Shown here piece after piece: positions 1 through 8,936 of a stretch of DNA of 64,000 bases. Source of the stretch: Pseudomonadota bacterium (GTDB lineage Bacteria > Pseudomonadota > Alphaproteobacteria > Rhodospirillales > Magnetospirillaceae). The notes beneath the pieces are model-generated. The model worked only from the letters and a program-made list of their open reading frames with translations, made no database searches and was not told the origin of the DNA. The stretch's first letter is position 1. Each line of letters starts with the position of its first letter. The translations under genes and the position numbers were made by a program. The stretch spans positions 55,674 to 119,673 of the forward strand of contig JAJYTF010000015.1 of NCBI GenBank assembly GCA_021793155.1. The letters are read 5' to 3'.

Positions 1-137
1 GCGGGTGAAGCAGTAGTACTGCGTGGAGAACATAAAATATAAAAATTTATTCAAGTAATGCTCGCGATATAGCCGTAGGCGCGGTAGTGGCATTGTTCCA
101 ATATGAAGAAATTTTAATGTTATGAAATATTGAATAA

Positions 138-166
138 TTGACAGCTTTATGAGCTGCAAATATCTT
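138..166 (+). promoter_or_regulatory. Sigma70-type promoter for the patatin operon
   Basis: TTGACA at 138-143, a 17-base spacer, then TATCTT at 161-166. The -35 box is perfect and the -10 matches 4 of 6. It lies in an AT-rich stretch (1-180) in which I see no gene. The implied start of transcription near 173 means the GTG at 180 would be almost leaderless, which supports the ATG at 213 as the true start of the next gene. Confidence 0.6.
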
Positions 167-212
167 CCATTCCAGTTTCGTGCTATGCATTGAGCAGAGG
201 AAACAAGACAAC

Positions 213-1331
213 ATGCTCGATGGTCAAACCCAGGCGAAGCGAAGCGAAACGGCGCCTCGCGTGAAAACTTTGCCCAAAACGCAAGTCGAGTGCGCTGTTG
301 AAGCGGCTGCCGCGACTCCGCGTAAGTTGAACCTGGCCCTTCAGGGCGGTGGTAGCCATGGCGCCTTCACTTGGGGCGTCCTTGATCGTTTGCTCGAAGA
401 GAGCGACGTCGAGATCGAAGGCATCAGCGGCACCTCGGCCGGGGCGATGAACGCCGCCGTGGTGGCCCAGGGCATGGCCATCGGCGGTCGCGACGAGGCC
501 AGGCGCCTGCTCGGCATGTTCTGGGAGCGCATCGGCCAAGCTGCCGAATGGAATCCGGTACGCCGTTCGCCTTTCGACATGCTGATGGGCCGATGGAACA
601 TCGATGCCTCGCCTGCGGCCATGGTGGCCGACCTCACGCACCGCGTGGCCTCCCCCTACCAATTCAACCCGATGAATCTCAGCCCGTTGCGCGACGTGCT
701 GGAGACTGTCATCGACACCGACCACATCCGCAACAGCCCGGTGAAGCTGTTCGTTTCGGCCACCAACGTGCGCACCGGCCGCATCCGCGTGTTCGACCAC
801 AACGACGTATCGGTCGAAGCCCTGCTGGCCTCCGCTTGCCTGCCGACCCTGTTTCATGCCGTCGAGATCGACGGCGATCCCCATTGGGACGGCGGCTACA
901 TCGGCAACCCGGCGCTGTGGCCGATGATCTATGGCTGCGAGAGCCCTGACATCGTCGTCGTGCAGATCAATCCGCTCATCCGCGAGGGGACGCCCAGGAC
1001 GGCGGTTGATATCGTCAACCGCCTGAACGAGATCAGCTTCAATTCGTCGCTGATGAACGAGATGCGCGCCATCTCCTTCGTCGAGCACCTGATCCGCCAG
1101 GACCACCTCAGCGGCTCGGCCGTCGAGCGCTACAGGAAAATGCACATCCACCGCATCCATGCCGAGGAGGAGATGCGCTCCCTCGGAGCCACGTCCAAGC
1201 TGAACGCCGAACGCGCCTTCCTCCTGCACCTCCGCGGTGTCGGGCGCTCCGCCGCAGACCAGTGGTTGAGGGCGCACGGGCGGGACATCGGGCGAAACTC
1301 CACCGTCGACATCCGTTCCACCTACCTCTGA
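213..1331 (+). CDS. Patatin-like phospholipase
   Basis: A 372-residue serine acyl hydrolase of the patatin family, expected to cleave acyl esters of lipids. The oxyanion-hole motif GGGSHG is at residues 45-50, the nucleophile elbow GTSAG at 73-77 (Ser75), and the catalytic Asp in the D-G-G motif is Asp226, so the Ser-Asp dyad is complete. There is no clear signal peptide, so it is probably cytosolic or peripheral. I start it at ATG 213 rather than GTG 180 because of the upstream promoter and an AGAGG about 12 bases before. It is first in a run with acetoacetate decarboxylase (13 bp later) and 3-hydroxybutyrate dehydrogenase. That setting suggests a role at storage-granule or membrane lipids in PHB metabolism, which is inference. 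Confidence 0.88.
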   Translation: MLDGQTQAKRSETAPRVKTLPKTQVECAVEAAAATPRKLNLALQGGGSHGAFTWGVLDRLLEESDVEIEGISGTSAGAMNAAVVAQGMAIGGRDEARRLLGMFWERIGQAAEWNPVRRSPFDMLMGRWNIDASPAAMVADLTHRVASPYQFNPMNLSPLRDVLETVIDTDHIRNSPVKLFVSATNVRTGRIRVFDHNDVSVEALLASACLPTLFHAVEIDGDPHWDGGYIGNPALWPMIYGCESPDIVVVQINPLIREGTPRTAVDIVNRLNEISFNSSLMNEMRAISFVEHLIRQDHLSGSAVERYRKMHIHRIHAEEEMRSLGATSKLNAERAFLLHLRGVGRSAADQWLRAHGRDIGRNSTVDIRSTYL

Positions 1332-1344
1332 GCAGGCGCCTCCC

Positions 1345-2160
1345 ATGAACCGCGACCAAATCCTGGCGGCTCCGTCGATGCCGCCGACCTGCCCCTCTTA
1401 TCCCCGAGGGCCGTTCCGCTTCGTCAACCGAGAATACCTGGTCATCACCTACGAGACCGACATGGAGGCCGTCAAGGCGGCCCTGCCGGAACCGCTTGAG
1501 CCCGTCCCGGGACAAGGGCCCGGCAGCGCCGTGGTCTTCTACGACTGGATGAGAATGCCTGACAGCTCGGGCTTCGGCGACTACCAGGAATCCGGTGCCT
1601 GCATCGTCGCCACCCTTGACGGCGAGCAGGTCAGTTACACCGCCCAGATGTATCTGGACGACGAACCGCCCATCGCCGGCGGCCGCGAGATCTGGGGCTT
1701 CCCGAAAAAGTACGGTGAGCCGCGTCTCAAAGTAGTCAAGGACACTCTGACGGGCACGCTGCACTATGCCGATGAACTGGTGGCCATGGGCTCCATGGCC
1801 TACAAGACCCGTGCCCTCGACCGGGTGGAGGTGCAAACGGCGCTTTCCTCTAAGCTGAATGTCAACCTCAAGCTGATTCCCGACGCGGACGGAACGCCGA
1901 AGATTGCCCAGTTGGTCGGTTATCGGTTGGAGGATGTCGTCGTGCACGGCGCATGGGAGGGGGATGCCCGCCTGCATCTTGTGCCGCATGTGAACTGCGC
2001 AGTTGCCGACTTTCCCGTGCGGCGTATCGTTTCGGCGCGCCATCAGCTTGTCGATTTCACTCTGCCCTATGGCCGGGTGCTGCACGACTACCTCGCCGAA
2101 GCCGCCTCACGGCGGCGCGGCAACGAGGCGCCATCAAGGAGGGATTGGACATGTCTTTGA
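1345..2160 (+). CDS. adc: Acetoacetate decarboxylase
   Basis: A 271-residue protein of the acetoacetate decarboxylase family, which converts acetoacetate to acetone and CO2 through a Schiff base on lysine. The family motif E-I-W-G-F-P-K-K is at residues 115-122. Lys121 corresponds to the catalytic lysine and Lys122 to the neighbour that lowers its pKa. Length is near the family's usual 245-270. The 3' end overlaps the next gene by 10 bases, so translation of the two is probably coupled. With 3-hydroxybutyrate dehydrogenase beside it, the substrate acetoacetate would be made or used by the neighbour. Some family members are decarboxylase-like proteins acting on other beta-keto acids, but the intact lysine pair favours true activity. 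Confidence 0.9.
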   Translation: MNRDQILAAPSMPPTCPSYPRGPFRFVNREYLVITYETDMEAVKAALPEPLEPVPGQGPGSAVVFYDWMRMPDSSGFGDYQESGACIVATLDGEQVSYTAQMYLDDEPPIAGGREIWGFPKKYGEPRLKVVKDTLTGTLHYADELVAMGSMAYKTRALDRVEVQTALSSKLNVNLKLIPDADGTPKIAQLVGYRLEDVVVHGAWEGDARLHLVPHVNCAVADFPVRRIVSARHQLVDFTLPYGRVLHDYLAEAASRRRGNEAPSRRDWTCL

Positions 2161-2933
2161 ACGGCAAGACCGCCATCATCACCGGCTCCACGTCCGGGAT
2201 CGGCCTGGGCATCGCCCGGAAGCTGGCTGCCGCCGGTGCCGACATCATGCTGAACGGCTTCGCCGCCGCCGCCGCCGTCGACGCCATCAAGGCCGAGTTG
2301 TCTGCCGCGCGCGTCAGGGTCGGCTACTCGTCCGCCGACTTGACCAAGCCCGAGCAAGTCCGCGCCATGGTCGCACAGTCCGTCTCCGAACTGGGTGGCG
2401 TCGACATCCTGGTTAACAACGCCGGCATCCAGCACGTGTCTCCCATCGAGGAATTTCCCCAGGACAAGTGGGACTCAATCATCGCCTTGAACCTGTCGGC
2501 CGCCTTCCATGCCGTCAAAGCCGCCCTGCCAGCCATGAAGGCCAAGGGCTGGGGCCGTATCATCAACATCGCCTCGGCTCACGGTCTGGTCGGTTCGGCC
2601 CATAAGGCCGCCTATGTGGCCGCCAAGCACGGCCTGGTTGGCCTGACCAAGGTCATCGCCCTCGAGACTGCCAACGACGGCATCACCGCGAATTCGATCT
2701 GCCCCGGATGGGTGCTGACCCCACTGGTCGAAAAACAGATCGCCGACCGCGCCGAGGCCAATGGCACCACGGTGGGGCAGGAACGGACGGCCCTACTGTC
2801 CGAGAAACAGCCGATGCACCAATTCTCGACCCCGGATGACTTGGGCGACCTCGTCCTTTTCCTGGCCAGCGGCGCCGGCGCCTCCATTACCGGTGCCGCT
2901 CTGTCCATGGACGGCGGCTGGACCGCCCAGTAA
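2151..2933 (+). CDS. bdhA: D-3-hydroxybutyrate dehydrogenase
   Basis: A 260-residue short-chain dehydrogenase interconverting 3-hydroxybutyrate and acetoacetate with NAD. The Rossmann motif TGSTSGIG is at residues 11-18 and the NNAG motif at 89-92. The catalytic residues are Ser142, Tyr155 and Lys159, the spacing seen in well-studied bacterial 3-hydroxybutyrate dehydrogenases. The start is ATG 2151, preceded by AAGGAGG at 2136-2142; an in-frame extension further upstream lies inside adc and is rejected. It is the third gene of the patatin-adc-bdhA run and links PHB breakdown to acetoacetate. Confidence 0.93.
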   Translation: MSLNGKTAIITGSTSGIGLGIARKLAAAGADIMLNGFAAAAAVDAIKAELSAARVRVGYSSADLTKPEQVRAMVAQSVSELGGVDILVNNAGIQHVSPIEEFPQDKWDSIIALNLSAAFHAVKAALPAMKAKGWGRIINIASAHGLVGSAHKAAYVAAKHGLVGLTKVIALETANDGITANSICPGWVLTPLVEKQIADRAEANGTTVGQERTALLSEKQPMHQFSTPDDLGDLVLFLASGAGASITGAALSMDGGWTAQ

Positions 2934-3063
2934 CCTCGCCATCACCTCCATCGCCGAAGTGGCTCCCCGTCTCGGGCGGGAGCTGCTGCGGCTGGCCGCG
3001 GCGCCTGTCAAAGGCGTCGGGAAGTTGCTATCCTCTCGGGCTGGCGAACCGAAGGATTGGCGG

Positions 3064-3765
3064 ATGCGGTGGGGAGTACTCTCGACATTGCTGTTGGCCG
3101 CCATCGGCACGCCGATGGCAGTCTCCATGGCGCAATGTCCCTTGCCGCCGGCTTCCGCACGCAATCCCACCGTCCATCTCGACGTCCTGGAGCCGCGGTT
3201 GATCTATCGGCACGATCTCGACCTGCTGGGTCTCGCTTCCGTACGTGACACCTTCGAAAGGGCGCCCGGAAACGGGGTGATCCTCGGCCTGACCAGGCGC
3301 AATGATGAACTAAAGGTTCAGCTGCGGTCGATCCTCCAGCGTTCGGTCGATGGCCGGACCTGCATCTGGGTCGACGATGTTTCGGCACGCATCGGTGACC
3401 CCGAGCTCGACGTCTATGTCGCCGCGAATTATCCGCCGGGCAGTTGCGAATACAACGTTGTTCTGGAGCACGAGAACCGGCATGTGGCGATCAACCGCGG
3501 CGTCATCGCCGCGTTCGGCCCGCGCATCGGGGCGCAGTTGCGCGCCGCCGTGCACCGGTTGTTCCCGATGATCACGTCGAACCCCAAGGATGTGGAGCGG
3601 CTGCCGCAAATCCTCATCGACGCCGTACGGCCCTCGGTGAGCGCCATGGAGGATGAGTTGCGACGGGAGAACGGCGCAATCGACACGCCGGAAAGCTACC
3701 GCCAGGCCAATGCGCGGTGCCGCAACTGGTTCCCGCCCGGCACCCGCCTGCCGGCCCGCCAGTGA
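3064..3765 (+). CDS. Exported protein with HExxH zinc-site signature
   Basis: A 233-residue protein with an N-terminal signal peptide (hydrophobic core about residues 5-20, likely cleavage after the M-A near 23). It carries H-E-N-R-H at residues 136-140, which fits the HExxH zinc-metallopeptidase signature, inside a helix-like stretch (VVLEHENRHVAINRG). There are about four Cys after the signal region, compatible with periplasmic disulfides. I do not recognise the family with certainty; it resembles uncharacterised bacterial putative secreted Zn-dependent proteases. The start is the ATG directly before the hydrophobic segment, 130 bp after bdhA. It is convergent with erpA, whose stop is 4 bp away. 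Confidence 0.7.
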   Translation: MRWGVLSTLLLAAIGTPMAVSMAQCPLPPASARNPTVHLDVLEPRLIYRHDLDLLGLASVRDTFERAPGNGVILGLTRRNDELKVQLRSILQRSVDGRTCIWVDDVSARIGDPELDVYVAANYPPGSCEYNVVLEHENRHVAINRGVIAAFGPRIGAQLRAAVHRLFPMITSNPKDVERLPQILIDAVRPSVSAMEDELRRENGAIDTPESYRQANARCRNWFPPGTRLPARQ

Positions 3766-3769
3766 CGGT

Positions 3770-4117
3770 TTACAGTGAGAATGAACTGCCGCAGCCGCAG
3801 GTGGAGGAGGCGTGCGGATTGTCGACGGTGAAGGAGCTGCCCAGGAGCCCGTCGACGAAATCGACGGTGGATCCATCCAAAAGTTCGAGCGAGGTATCGT
3901 CGATCACCAGGACGACCCCGTGTTGCTCAAAAAGCCGATCGTCGTCGTTGCGCGTTTCTTCCAAAGAGAAGCCATAGGAAAAGCCCGAACATCCACCGCC
4001 GGATACGGACAGGCGCAGCATCACATCGTCCTTGCCTTCCATGGCCTTCAGCTTTTGCACTCGCTGTGCGGCACTGGGCGTGAGAAAGATTTGGCGATCG
4101 GCGACGGCTGCGTCCAT
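3770..4117 (-). CDS. erpA: Iron-sulfur cluster insertion protein ErpA
   Basis: A 115-residue A-type carrier that delivers Fe-S clusters to apoproteins. The three conserved cysteines are Cys43 (G-G-C-S-G), Cys107 and Cys109 (C-G-C-G near the C-terminus). The length is typical. The minus-strand ATG at 4117 is preceded by AGGAG with a good spacer. It lies 76 bp downstream of a radical SAM gene on the same strand, which needs an Fe4S4 cluster, so the pairing makes functional sense. A-type carriers IscA, SufA and ErpA are similar; the short form with this N-terminus fits ErpA best. Confidence 0.88.
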   Translation of the reverse strand: MDAAVADRQIFLTPSAAQRVQKLKAMEGKDDVMLRLSVSGGGCSGFSYGFSLEETRNDDDRLFEQHGVVLVIDDTSLELLDGSTVDFVDGLLGSSFTVDNPHASSTCGCGSSFSL

Positions 4118-4193
4118 GCAAGACTCCTAAACCCGGGGTGTCTTCCCTAATTTGGGAGACGCTCCGGGAATTTCAATGTGACTGCCGCGCAGT

Positions 4194-5708
4194 TCAGGTC
4201 GAGGCGGTGCCGAACAGTTCGCGCTCGAGGACGTCCATGGTGGCCCGGCCGATGTATTCGCTGGATGGATCCAGTCCTTCCATCGCTTCGAGATAGGCAC
4301 GGGCGATCACCGGGCCCAGCGGCTTCGGATTGTAAAGCAGCTTCTTGATCATGAACGGGTTGTAGGTCAGCGGATTGTACCGCTTCGGCAGATAGCCCTG
4401 CTCCTTCAACAGAGTCTCGACAGGTGTGCCCGGCTGAACACCGATAAAGAAGATGAAGGGCAAAACGTTGTCGCGGCCGAACCAGTCGTACAGTTCCTTG
4501 ATCTTGAGGATGGTCTGGCGAAGCGTCTCGACGGTCTCGCCCGGCGCATTCAGCGGAAGATACAGCTTGAGCTTCTGATGATTGATGTAGCCGGCGTCGC
4601 GGAACATCCGCAGGGTTTCCATCTGTTCGTCCAGACGGTAGCCGAGGGTCAGAGCGTCGATCACCTCCTGCGAACCGGTAAAGGACAGGTCCAGGCTTGC
4701 CAGCCCGCTGTCGATCATCTTCTTGGCGATTTCCGGCGTGATGTAGTTCAGCCGGATATAGCCGGTCCATTGAACCTTGAGGTTACGGGCCAGGATTTCG
4801 TCGAGGATCCGCTCCATATGGTAGGTAGACGGCTTGGTCGAGCAGAACTGGGCGTCGGTGAACCAGATCTTCTTCACCCCATAACGCTTGTTCAGCATCT
4901 CCACTTCGTTGACCACCTCGACCGGATCGCGGTAGCGCTGCTTTGCGCCCTCGATCTTGTTGTAGAGGCAGAAGTGGCAGTTGTAGGGGCAACCCCGCTT
5001 GGTATGCACGCCGACATAATCGTCGAGATGCTTGGTGAAATCCGAGAAGATGGATTCGATATAGGGGAAGTCGACCGCCGTTTCCTGGCGCAGGTCGAAT
5101 TCGCCTTCTCGGTGATGGATGTGGATCTCGCCCGAGCGGTCCTTGTAGAACACGTCGCCAACCGGTTCGGCCTCGCCGTCGATTACCGACAACATGGAAT
5201 CCTGCCCCTCGCCGACGACTACATAGGTGTCGACGGGGCATTGCTTGGCGACATATTTGCCGAAGATCGACACGGCCGTTCCGCCGACCACGATGCGCGC
5301 TTCCGGTAGCATCTGACGGACCAGCTTCATGTACCGGAAGTTGTTCATCCGGTTGCTGAAATATTCATAGATGATGCTCAAGCCGTCGAACGCCGCCTTG
5401 ATCCGGCGATGCGGCTTGCGGGAATGATCAAAGTTCATCACCACGTCGAGCGCATCGTCGTCGGGATTCGGTCCGAAGGACTGCATGTTGCGCCACGAAA
5501 AAGCGACCACGTCCGGGCGTCTGGCCTGGATCTCCTCCATCAGCCGCCGCCGGCGCTCAGCCTTGGGAATCATCGCAAAATCGATGATATGCTGACGGAT
5601 TTCCGGGTGGCACTTATGAATGTAATCGGCGACGTAGATCATGCCGCCCGGGTAGATTTTCCAACATGGCAGGCGGACGTAAAGAATGGACTGGACAGGC
5701 GTCGACAT
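4194..5708 (-). CDS. Cobalamin-binding radical SAM protein
   Basis: A protein of about 504 residues with an N-terminal region of B12-binding type (about residues 1-180, with a V-V-G-G-T-A stretch near 140-150) followed by a radical SAM domain. The Fe4S4 motif C-P-Y-N-C-H-F-C has cysteines near residues 240, 244 and 247. Members typically perform methylations or other C-C or C-P bond chemistry with S-adenosylmethionine and methylcobalamin, or catalyse ring rearrangements. The substrate cannot be read from the sequence. The only nearby pathway gene is erpA, a cluster carrier. I use ATG 5708; a GTG at 5717 is in frame and neither has an ideal ribosome-binding site. A perfect palindrome lies about 70 bp upstream. 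Confidence 0.82.
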   Translation of the reverse strand: MSTPVQSILYVRLPCWKIYPGGMIYVADYIHKCHPEIRQHIIDFAMIPKAERRRRLMEEIQARRPDVVAFSWRNMQSFGPNPDDDALDVVMNFDHSRKPHRRIKAAFDGLSIIYEYFSNRMNNFRYMKLVRQMLPEARIVVGGTAVSIFGKYVAKQCPVDTYVVVGEGQDSMLSVIDGEAEPVGDVFYKDRSGEIHIHHREGEFDLRQETAVDFPYIESIFSDFTKHLDDYVGVHTKRGCPYNCHFCLYNKIEGAKQRYRDPVEVVNEVEMLNKRYGVKKIWFTDAQFCSTKPSTYHMERILDEILARNLKVQWTGYIRLNYITPEIAKKMIDSGLASLDLSFTGSQEVIDALTLGYRLDEQMETLRMFRDAGYINHQKLKLYLPLNAPGETVETLRQTILKIKELYDWFGRDNVLPFIFFIGVQPGTPVETLLKEQGYLPKRYNPLTYNPFMIKKLLYNPKPLGPVIARAYLEAMEGLDPSSEYIGRATMDVLERELFGTAST

Positions 5709-5778
5709 GGTCTCCACACAATCGCTGGATTGGATCGGGGGAAGGGCTGCTCACCCATTGGCGATATGCCTACACGGA

Positions 5779-5797
5779 CGGGTAGGTAACCTACCCG
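5779..5797. promoter_or_regulatory. 19-bp perfect palindrome, candidate operator
   Basis: CGGGTAGGT-A-ACCTACCCG: two 9-base arms around one base, in the 190 bp between the divergent radical SAM gene and dgt. No T-run follows, so it is not a typical terminator. Its symmetry and position suggest a binding site for a dimeric regulator; which one is unknown. A related but shorter site occurs near 25656. Confidence 0.45.
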
Positions 5798-5897
5798 CTG
5801 ATGGGATAGGTTTCAAGAACTGCGATCTGCCTTGCGGCCTGTCGCTCCCGGCTTACCGGTTGAACCCGGCGGCTGCACCGGTTAGTGTCCCCGGACA

Positions 5898-7076
5898 ATG
5901 ACCCCCAGCCAGTTCCTCGCCCCTTACGCCTGCCACCCGGCCAAGACCCGGGGCCGTCGCTATGCCGAGGCGGAGAGTGCGACCCGATCGCCGTTCCAGC
6001 GTGACCGCGATCGCATCATTCACTCGGAAGCATTCCGCAAGCTGCAATACAAGACGCAGGTCTTCGTCTATCACGAGGGCGACAATTTCCGCACTCGGCT
6101 GACCCACAGCCTGGAGGTTTCGCAGATCGCCAGGGCGATTTGCCGCGTCCTCGGGCTGGACGAGGATCTGGCCGAAGCCCTGGCGCTGGCCCATGACCTG
6201 GGTCATACACCGTTCGGTCATGCCGGTGAAGACGCCCTGCAGGAAATGACCGCCGAAGTGGGCGGCTTCGACCACAATGCCCAGTCGCTTCGCATCGTCA
6301 CCAAGCTGGAGCGACGCTATTTCCAGTTCGAGGGACTCAACCTGACCTGGGAAACGTTGGAGGGGCTGGTCAAGCACAATGGTCCGCTGGTGGGGTTCCC
6401 CGGCGCCAAGCCGCTGCCCCTGGCTATCGCCAGCTATGCCGCCAAGGACGACCTGGAACTGGGCAGCTATGCCAGCGCCGAAGCCCAGGTGGCGGCCCTG
6501 TCCGACGATATTGCCTACAACAACCACGATATCGACGACGGCCTCAGGGCCGGCCTGTTTTCCATCGCCGATCTGGCGGAAGTTCCCCTGGTCGGCCCGG
6601 TCTTCGCCAGTGTCAGAGCCGATTTTCCGCATGCCGGCGACAGCTTGCTCATTCACGAGTCGGTGCGCCGGCTGATCGGACTCATGGTGCGCGACCTGAT
6701 CGAGGAGACGCGCCGCCGGATCGACCAGTTCAAGCCGGTCTCGGCCGACGAAGTGCGGCGGTTGGGCGAATCTCTGGTCTCGTTTTCGCCGGAAATGCGG
6801 GCCAATGACGCGGCGCTGAAGTCCTTCCTGTTCCGGCATATGTATCGCCATTACAAGGTCAACCGCATGGCCAGCAAAGCTCGCCGCGTGGTGCAGGATC
6901 TTTATGGCCTGCTGACCGCGGAACCCCAATGCCTGCCGCCGGAATGGCAGGCCGCCTGCGACGGCAAGGGGAAGGCGGGAACTGCCCGCGCCGTTGCGGA
7001 TTACATTGCCGGGATGACCGACCGCTTCGCCCTCGACGAACACCGCCGCCTGTTCGACTTGCAGGAAAAGCCGTGA
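5898..7076 (+). CDS. dgt: Deoxyguanosinetriphosphate triphosphohydrolase-like protein
   Basis: A 392-residue HD-superfamily dNTP triphosphohydrolase that removes triphosphate from deoxynucleoside triphosphates and so affects dNTP pools. Metal-binding residues are visible as His70 (R-L-T-H-S), His99-Asp100 (A-H-D-L-G-H) and a later Asp in the D-D-I-A-Y-N-N-H-D segment. An N-terminal R-D-R-D-R-I-I-H-S-E-A-F-R-K-L signature is typical of the shorter alphaproteobacterial form. The ATG at 5898 follows a C-rich leader with a poor ribosome-binding site. It begins a long plus-strand block and is followed by argS after a palindromic repeat. Confidence 0.92.
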   Translation: MTPSQFLAPYACHPAKTRGRRYAEAESATRSPFQRDRDRIIHSEAFRKLQYKTQVFVYHEGDNFRTRLTHSLEVSQIARAICRVLGLDEDLAEALALAHDLGHTPFGHAGEDALQEMTAEVGGFDHNAQSLRIVTKLERRYFQFEGLNLTWETLEGLVKHNGPLVGFPGAKPLPLAIASYAAKDDLELGSYASAEAQVAALSDDIAYNNHDIDDGLRAGLFSIADLAEVPLVGPVFASVRADFPHAGDSLLIHESVRRLIGLMVRDLIEETRRRIDQFKPVSADEVRRLGESLVSFSPEMRANDAALKSFLFRHMYRHYKVNRMASKARRVVQDLYGLLTAEPQCLPPEWQAACDGKGKAGTARAVADYIAGMTDRFALDEHRRLFDLQEKP

Positions 7077-7093
7077 CGGAAACCCTGCCTCTT

Positions 7094-7157
7094 CGTCATC
7101 CCCGCTCGGGCGGGGATCCATACCGCCGCTTGGATTCCCGCTTGCGCGGGAATGACG
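7094..7157. repeat. Paired-hairpin intergenic repeat (family B, copy 1)
   Basis: Two hairpins, ATCCCCGC-tcgg-GCGGGGAT (7098-7117) and ATTCCCGC-ttgc-GCGGGAAT (7134-7153), separated by a 16-base spacer and bounded by CGTCAT/ATGACG. A second copy with the same order, and a spacer identical at 13 of 16 positions, is at 44779-44833. It fits REP/BIME-type elements. It fills the dgt-argS gap. Confidence 0.75.
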
Positions 7158-7181
7158 GCAAGCTGTGAGAACGACACTCAA

Positions 7182-8936
7182 ATGAACCTTTTCAAGCTCT
7201 TCCGGGACGACATTATCGCTGCGCTGGAGCGTCTTTCGACGCAAGGGAAGCTGCCGGCCGGCCTTGATACCTCGAAGATTACCGCCGAACCGCCGCGCGA
7301 TGCGGCGCACGGCGATATTTCGACCAATGCCGCGATGGTGCTGGCCAAGGCCGCGGGCATGAAGCCGCGTGACATCGCCGCACTGCTGGCGGCCGAACTG
7401 ACCGCCCTTCCGGCGGTGACTTCGGCCGAGGTTGCCGGTCCGGGATTTCTTAACCTGCGCCTCTCAGACGGCTTCTGGTACGGGCAACTGGCCGACGTCC
7501 TGGGCTCGGGCGTCGCCTATGGTGATTCGGATCTGGGGCGCGGCGCCAGGGTCAATGTGGAATACGTCTCGGCCAATCCTACGGGTCCCATGCATGTGGG
7601 CCACGGCCGCGGAGCAGTGACCGGCGACGCCTTGGCCTCGCTGCTGGCCAAGGTCGGTTTCGAGGTGTGCCGCGAATACTATATCAATGACGCCGGCGCA
7701 CAGGTGGATGTCCTGGCCCGCTCGGCCCATCTGCGCTATCGCGAGGCCCTGGGGGAAGAGATCGGCACCATTCCCGAGGGATTTTATCCGGGCGAATACC
7801 TGATACCGCTGGGGCAGGCGATCGCCGCGGCCGACGGCCCGAAGTGGCGGGATCTGCCGGAAGCCGAGTGGCTGGGCCATTTTCGGCGCACCACCATCGA
7901 CGCCATGATGGAGCTGATTCGCGGCGACCTGGACGCCTTGGGCGTTCGCCATGACGTTTTCACTTCGGAACGCGCGCTGGTCGAGGCCGGCGGGGTTGAT
8001 CGCGCCCTGGCCTTCCTTGAGGGCAAGGGCCTCATCTACCAGGGCGTGCTCGAACCGCCCAAGGGCAAGCTGCCGGACGACTGGGAGCCTCGGCCGCAAA
8101 CGCTGTTCCGGGCCACCGCCTTCGGCGACGATGTCGACCGCCCGCTGAAGAAATCCGATGGCAGCTGGACCTATTTCGCTTCCGATATCGCTTATCACCT
8201 GGACAAGTTCCGGCGTGGCTATGGCCAGATGATCGACGTCTGGGGTGCTGACCATGGTGGTTATGTGAAGCGGATGCAGGCGGCGGTGAAAGCGGTGACC
8301 GAAGGGCAGGGCGACCTGGACGTCAAACTTTGCCAGATGGTCAACCTGCTGAAGGATGGCGAACCCTATAAGATGAGCAAACGAGCCGGCACCTTCGTCA
8401 CCCTGCGCGACGTGGTCGACGAGGTGGGCAAGGGCGTCGTGCGCTTCATCATGCTGACCCGCAAGAACGACGCGCAGCTGGATTTTGACCTGGTCAAGGT
8501 TCTGGAGCAGTCGCGCGATAATCCGGTGTTCTATGTGCAGTATGCCCATGCTCGGGCTCATTCGGTACTGCGCCATGCGGCCGAGATGTTTCCCGAGGCC
8601 GACCTTTCCGCCGATGCCTTGGCCGCAGTAGCGCTGGACCGCTTGACCGACCCGGCGGAGCTTGCTTTGATCAGGATCATGGCTGGTTGGCCGCGCCTGG
8701 TGGAGAGCGCGGCGGAAGCGCACGAGCCGCATCGGATCGCCTTCTATCTTTACGATCTCGCGGCAGCGTTCCATGGACTGTGGAACAGGGGCAAGGATGA
8801 CGCTACCCTCCGTTTCCTGGTGGCGGGAGATCCGGGGTTGTCACTTGCCCGCTTGGCCATGGTGCGGGCCGTCGCCTTGGTGGTGGCGTCCGGTCTGGCT
8901 GTATTCGGCGTCGAGCCGGTGGAGGAGATGAGGTAG
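7182..8936 (+). CDS. argS: Arginyl-tRNA synthetase
   Basis: A 584-residue class I aminoacyl-tRNA synthetase charging tRNA-Arg. The HIGH motif appears as H-V-G-H at residues 138-141 within [12 protein letters not shown], and the KMSKS motif as K-M-S-K-R at 397-401. An N-terminal Arg-tRNA-synthetase domain and the C-terminal DALR anticodon-binding region are present, ending in the usual basic terminal residue (…E-E-M-R). I choose ATG 7182 (M-N-L-F-K) over an in-frame ATG at 7152, because the latter sits in the intergenic repeat and would add unrelated residues. The next gene starts on the base after the stop codon. Confidence 0.96.
   Translation: MNLFKLFRDDIIAALERLSTQGKLPAGLDTSKITAEPPRDAAHGDISTNAAMVLAKAAGMKPRDIAALLAAELTALPAVTSAEVAGPGFLNLRLSDGFWYGQLADVLGSGVAYGDSDLGRGARVNVEYVSANPTGPMHVGHGRGAVTGDALASLLAKVGFEVCREYYINDAGAQVDVLARSAHLRYREALGEEIGTIPEGFYPGEYLIPLGQAIAAADGPKWRDLPEAEWLGHFRRTTIDAMMELIRGDLDALGVRHDVFTSERALVEAGGVDRALAFLEGKGLIYQGVLEPPKGKLPDDWEPRPQTLFRATAFGDDVDRPLKKSDGSWTYFASDIAYHLDKFRRGYGQMIDVWGADHGGYVKRMQAAVKAVTEGQGDLDVKLCQMVNLLKDGEPYKMSKRAGTFVTLRDVVDEVGKGVVRFIMLTRKNDAQLDFDLVKVLEQSRDNPVFYVQYAHARAHSVLRHAAEMFPEADLSADALAAVALDRLTDPAELALIRIMAGWPRLVESAAEAHEPHRIAFYLYDLAAAFHGLWNRGKDDATLRFLVAGDPGLSLARLAMVRAVALVVASGLAVFGVEPVEEMR

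Noticed and set aside
5853..7310. 485-codon minus-strand frame
   Set aside because: Antisense to dgt and the repeat; no family features.
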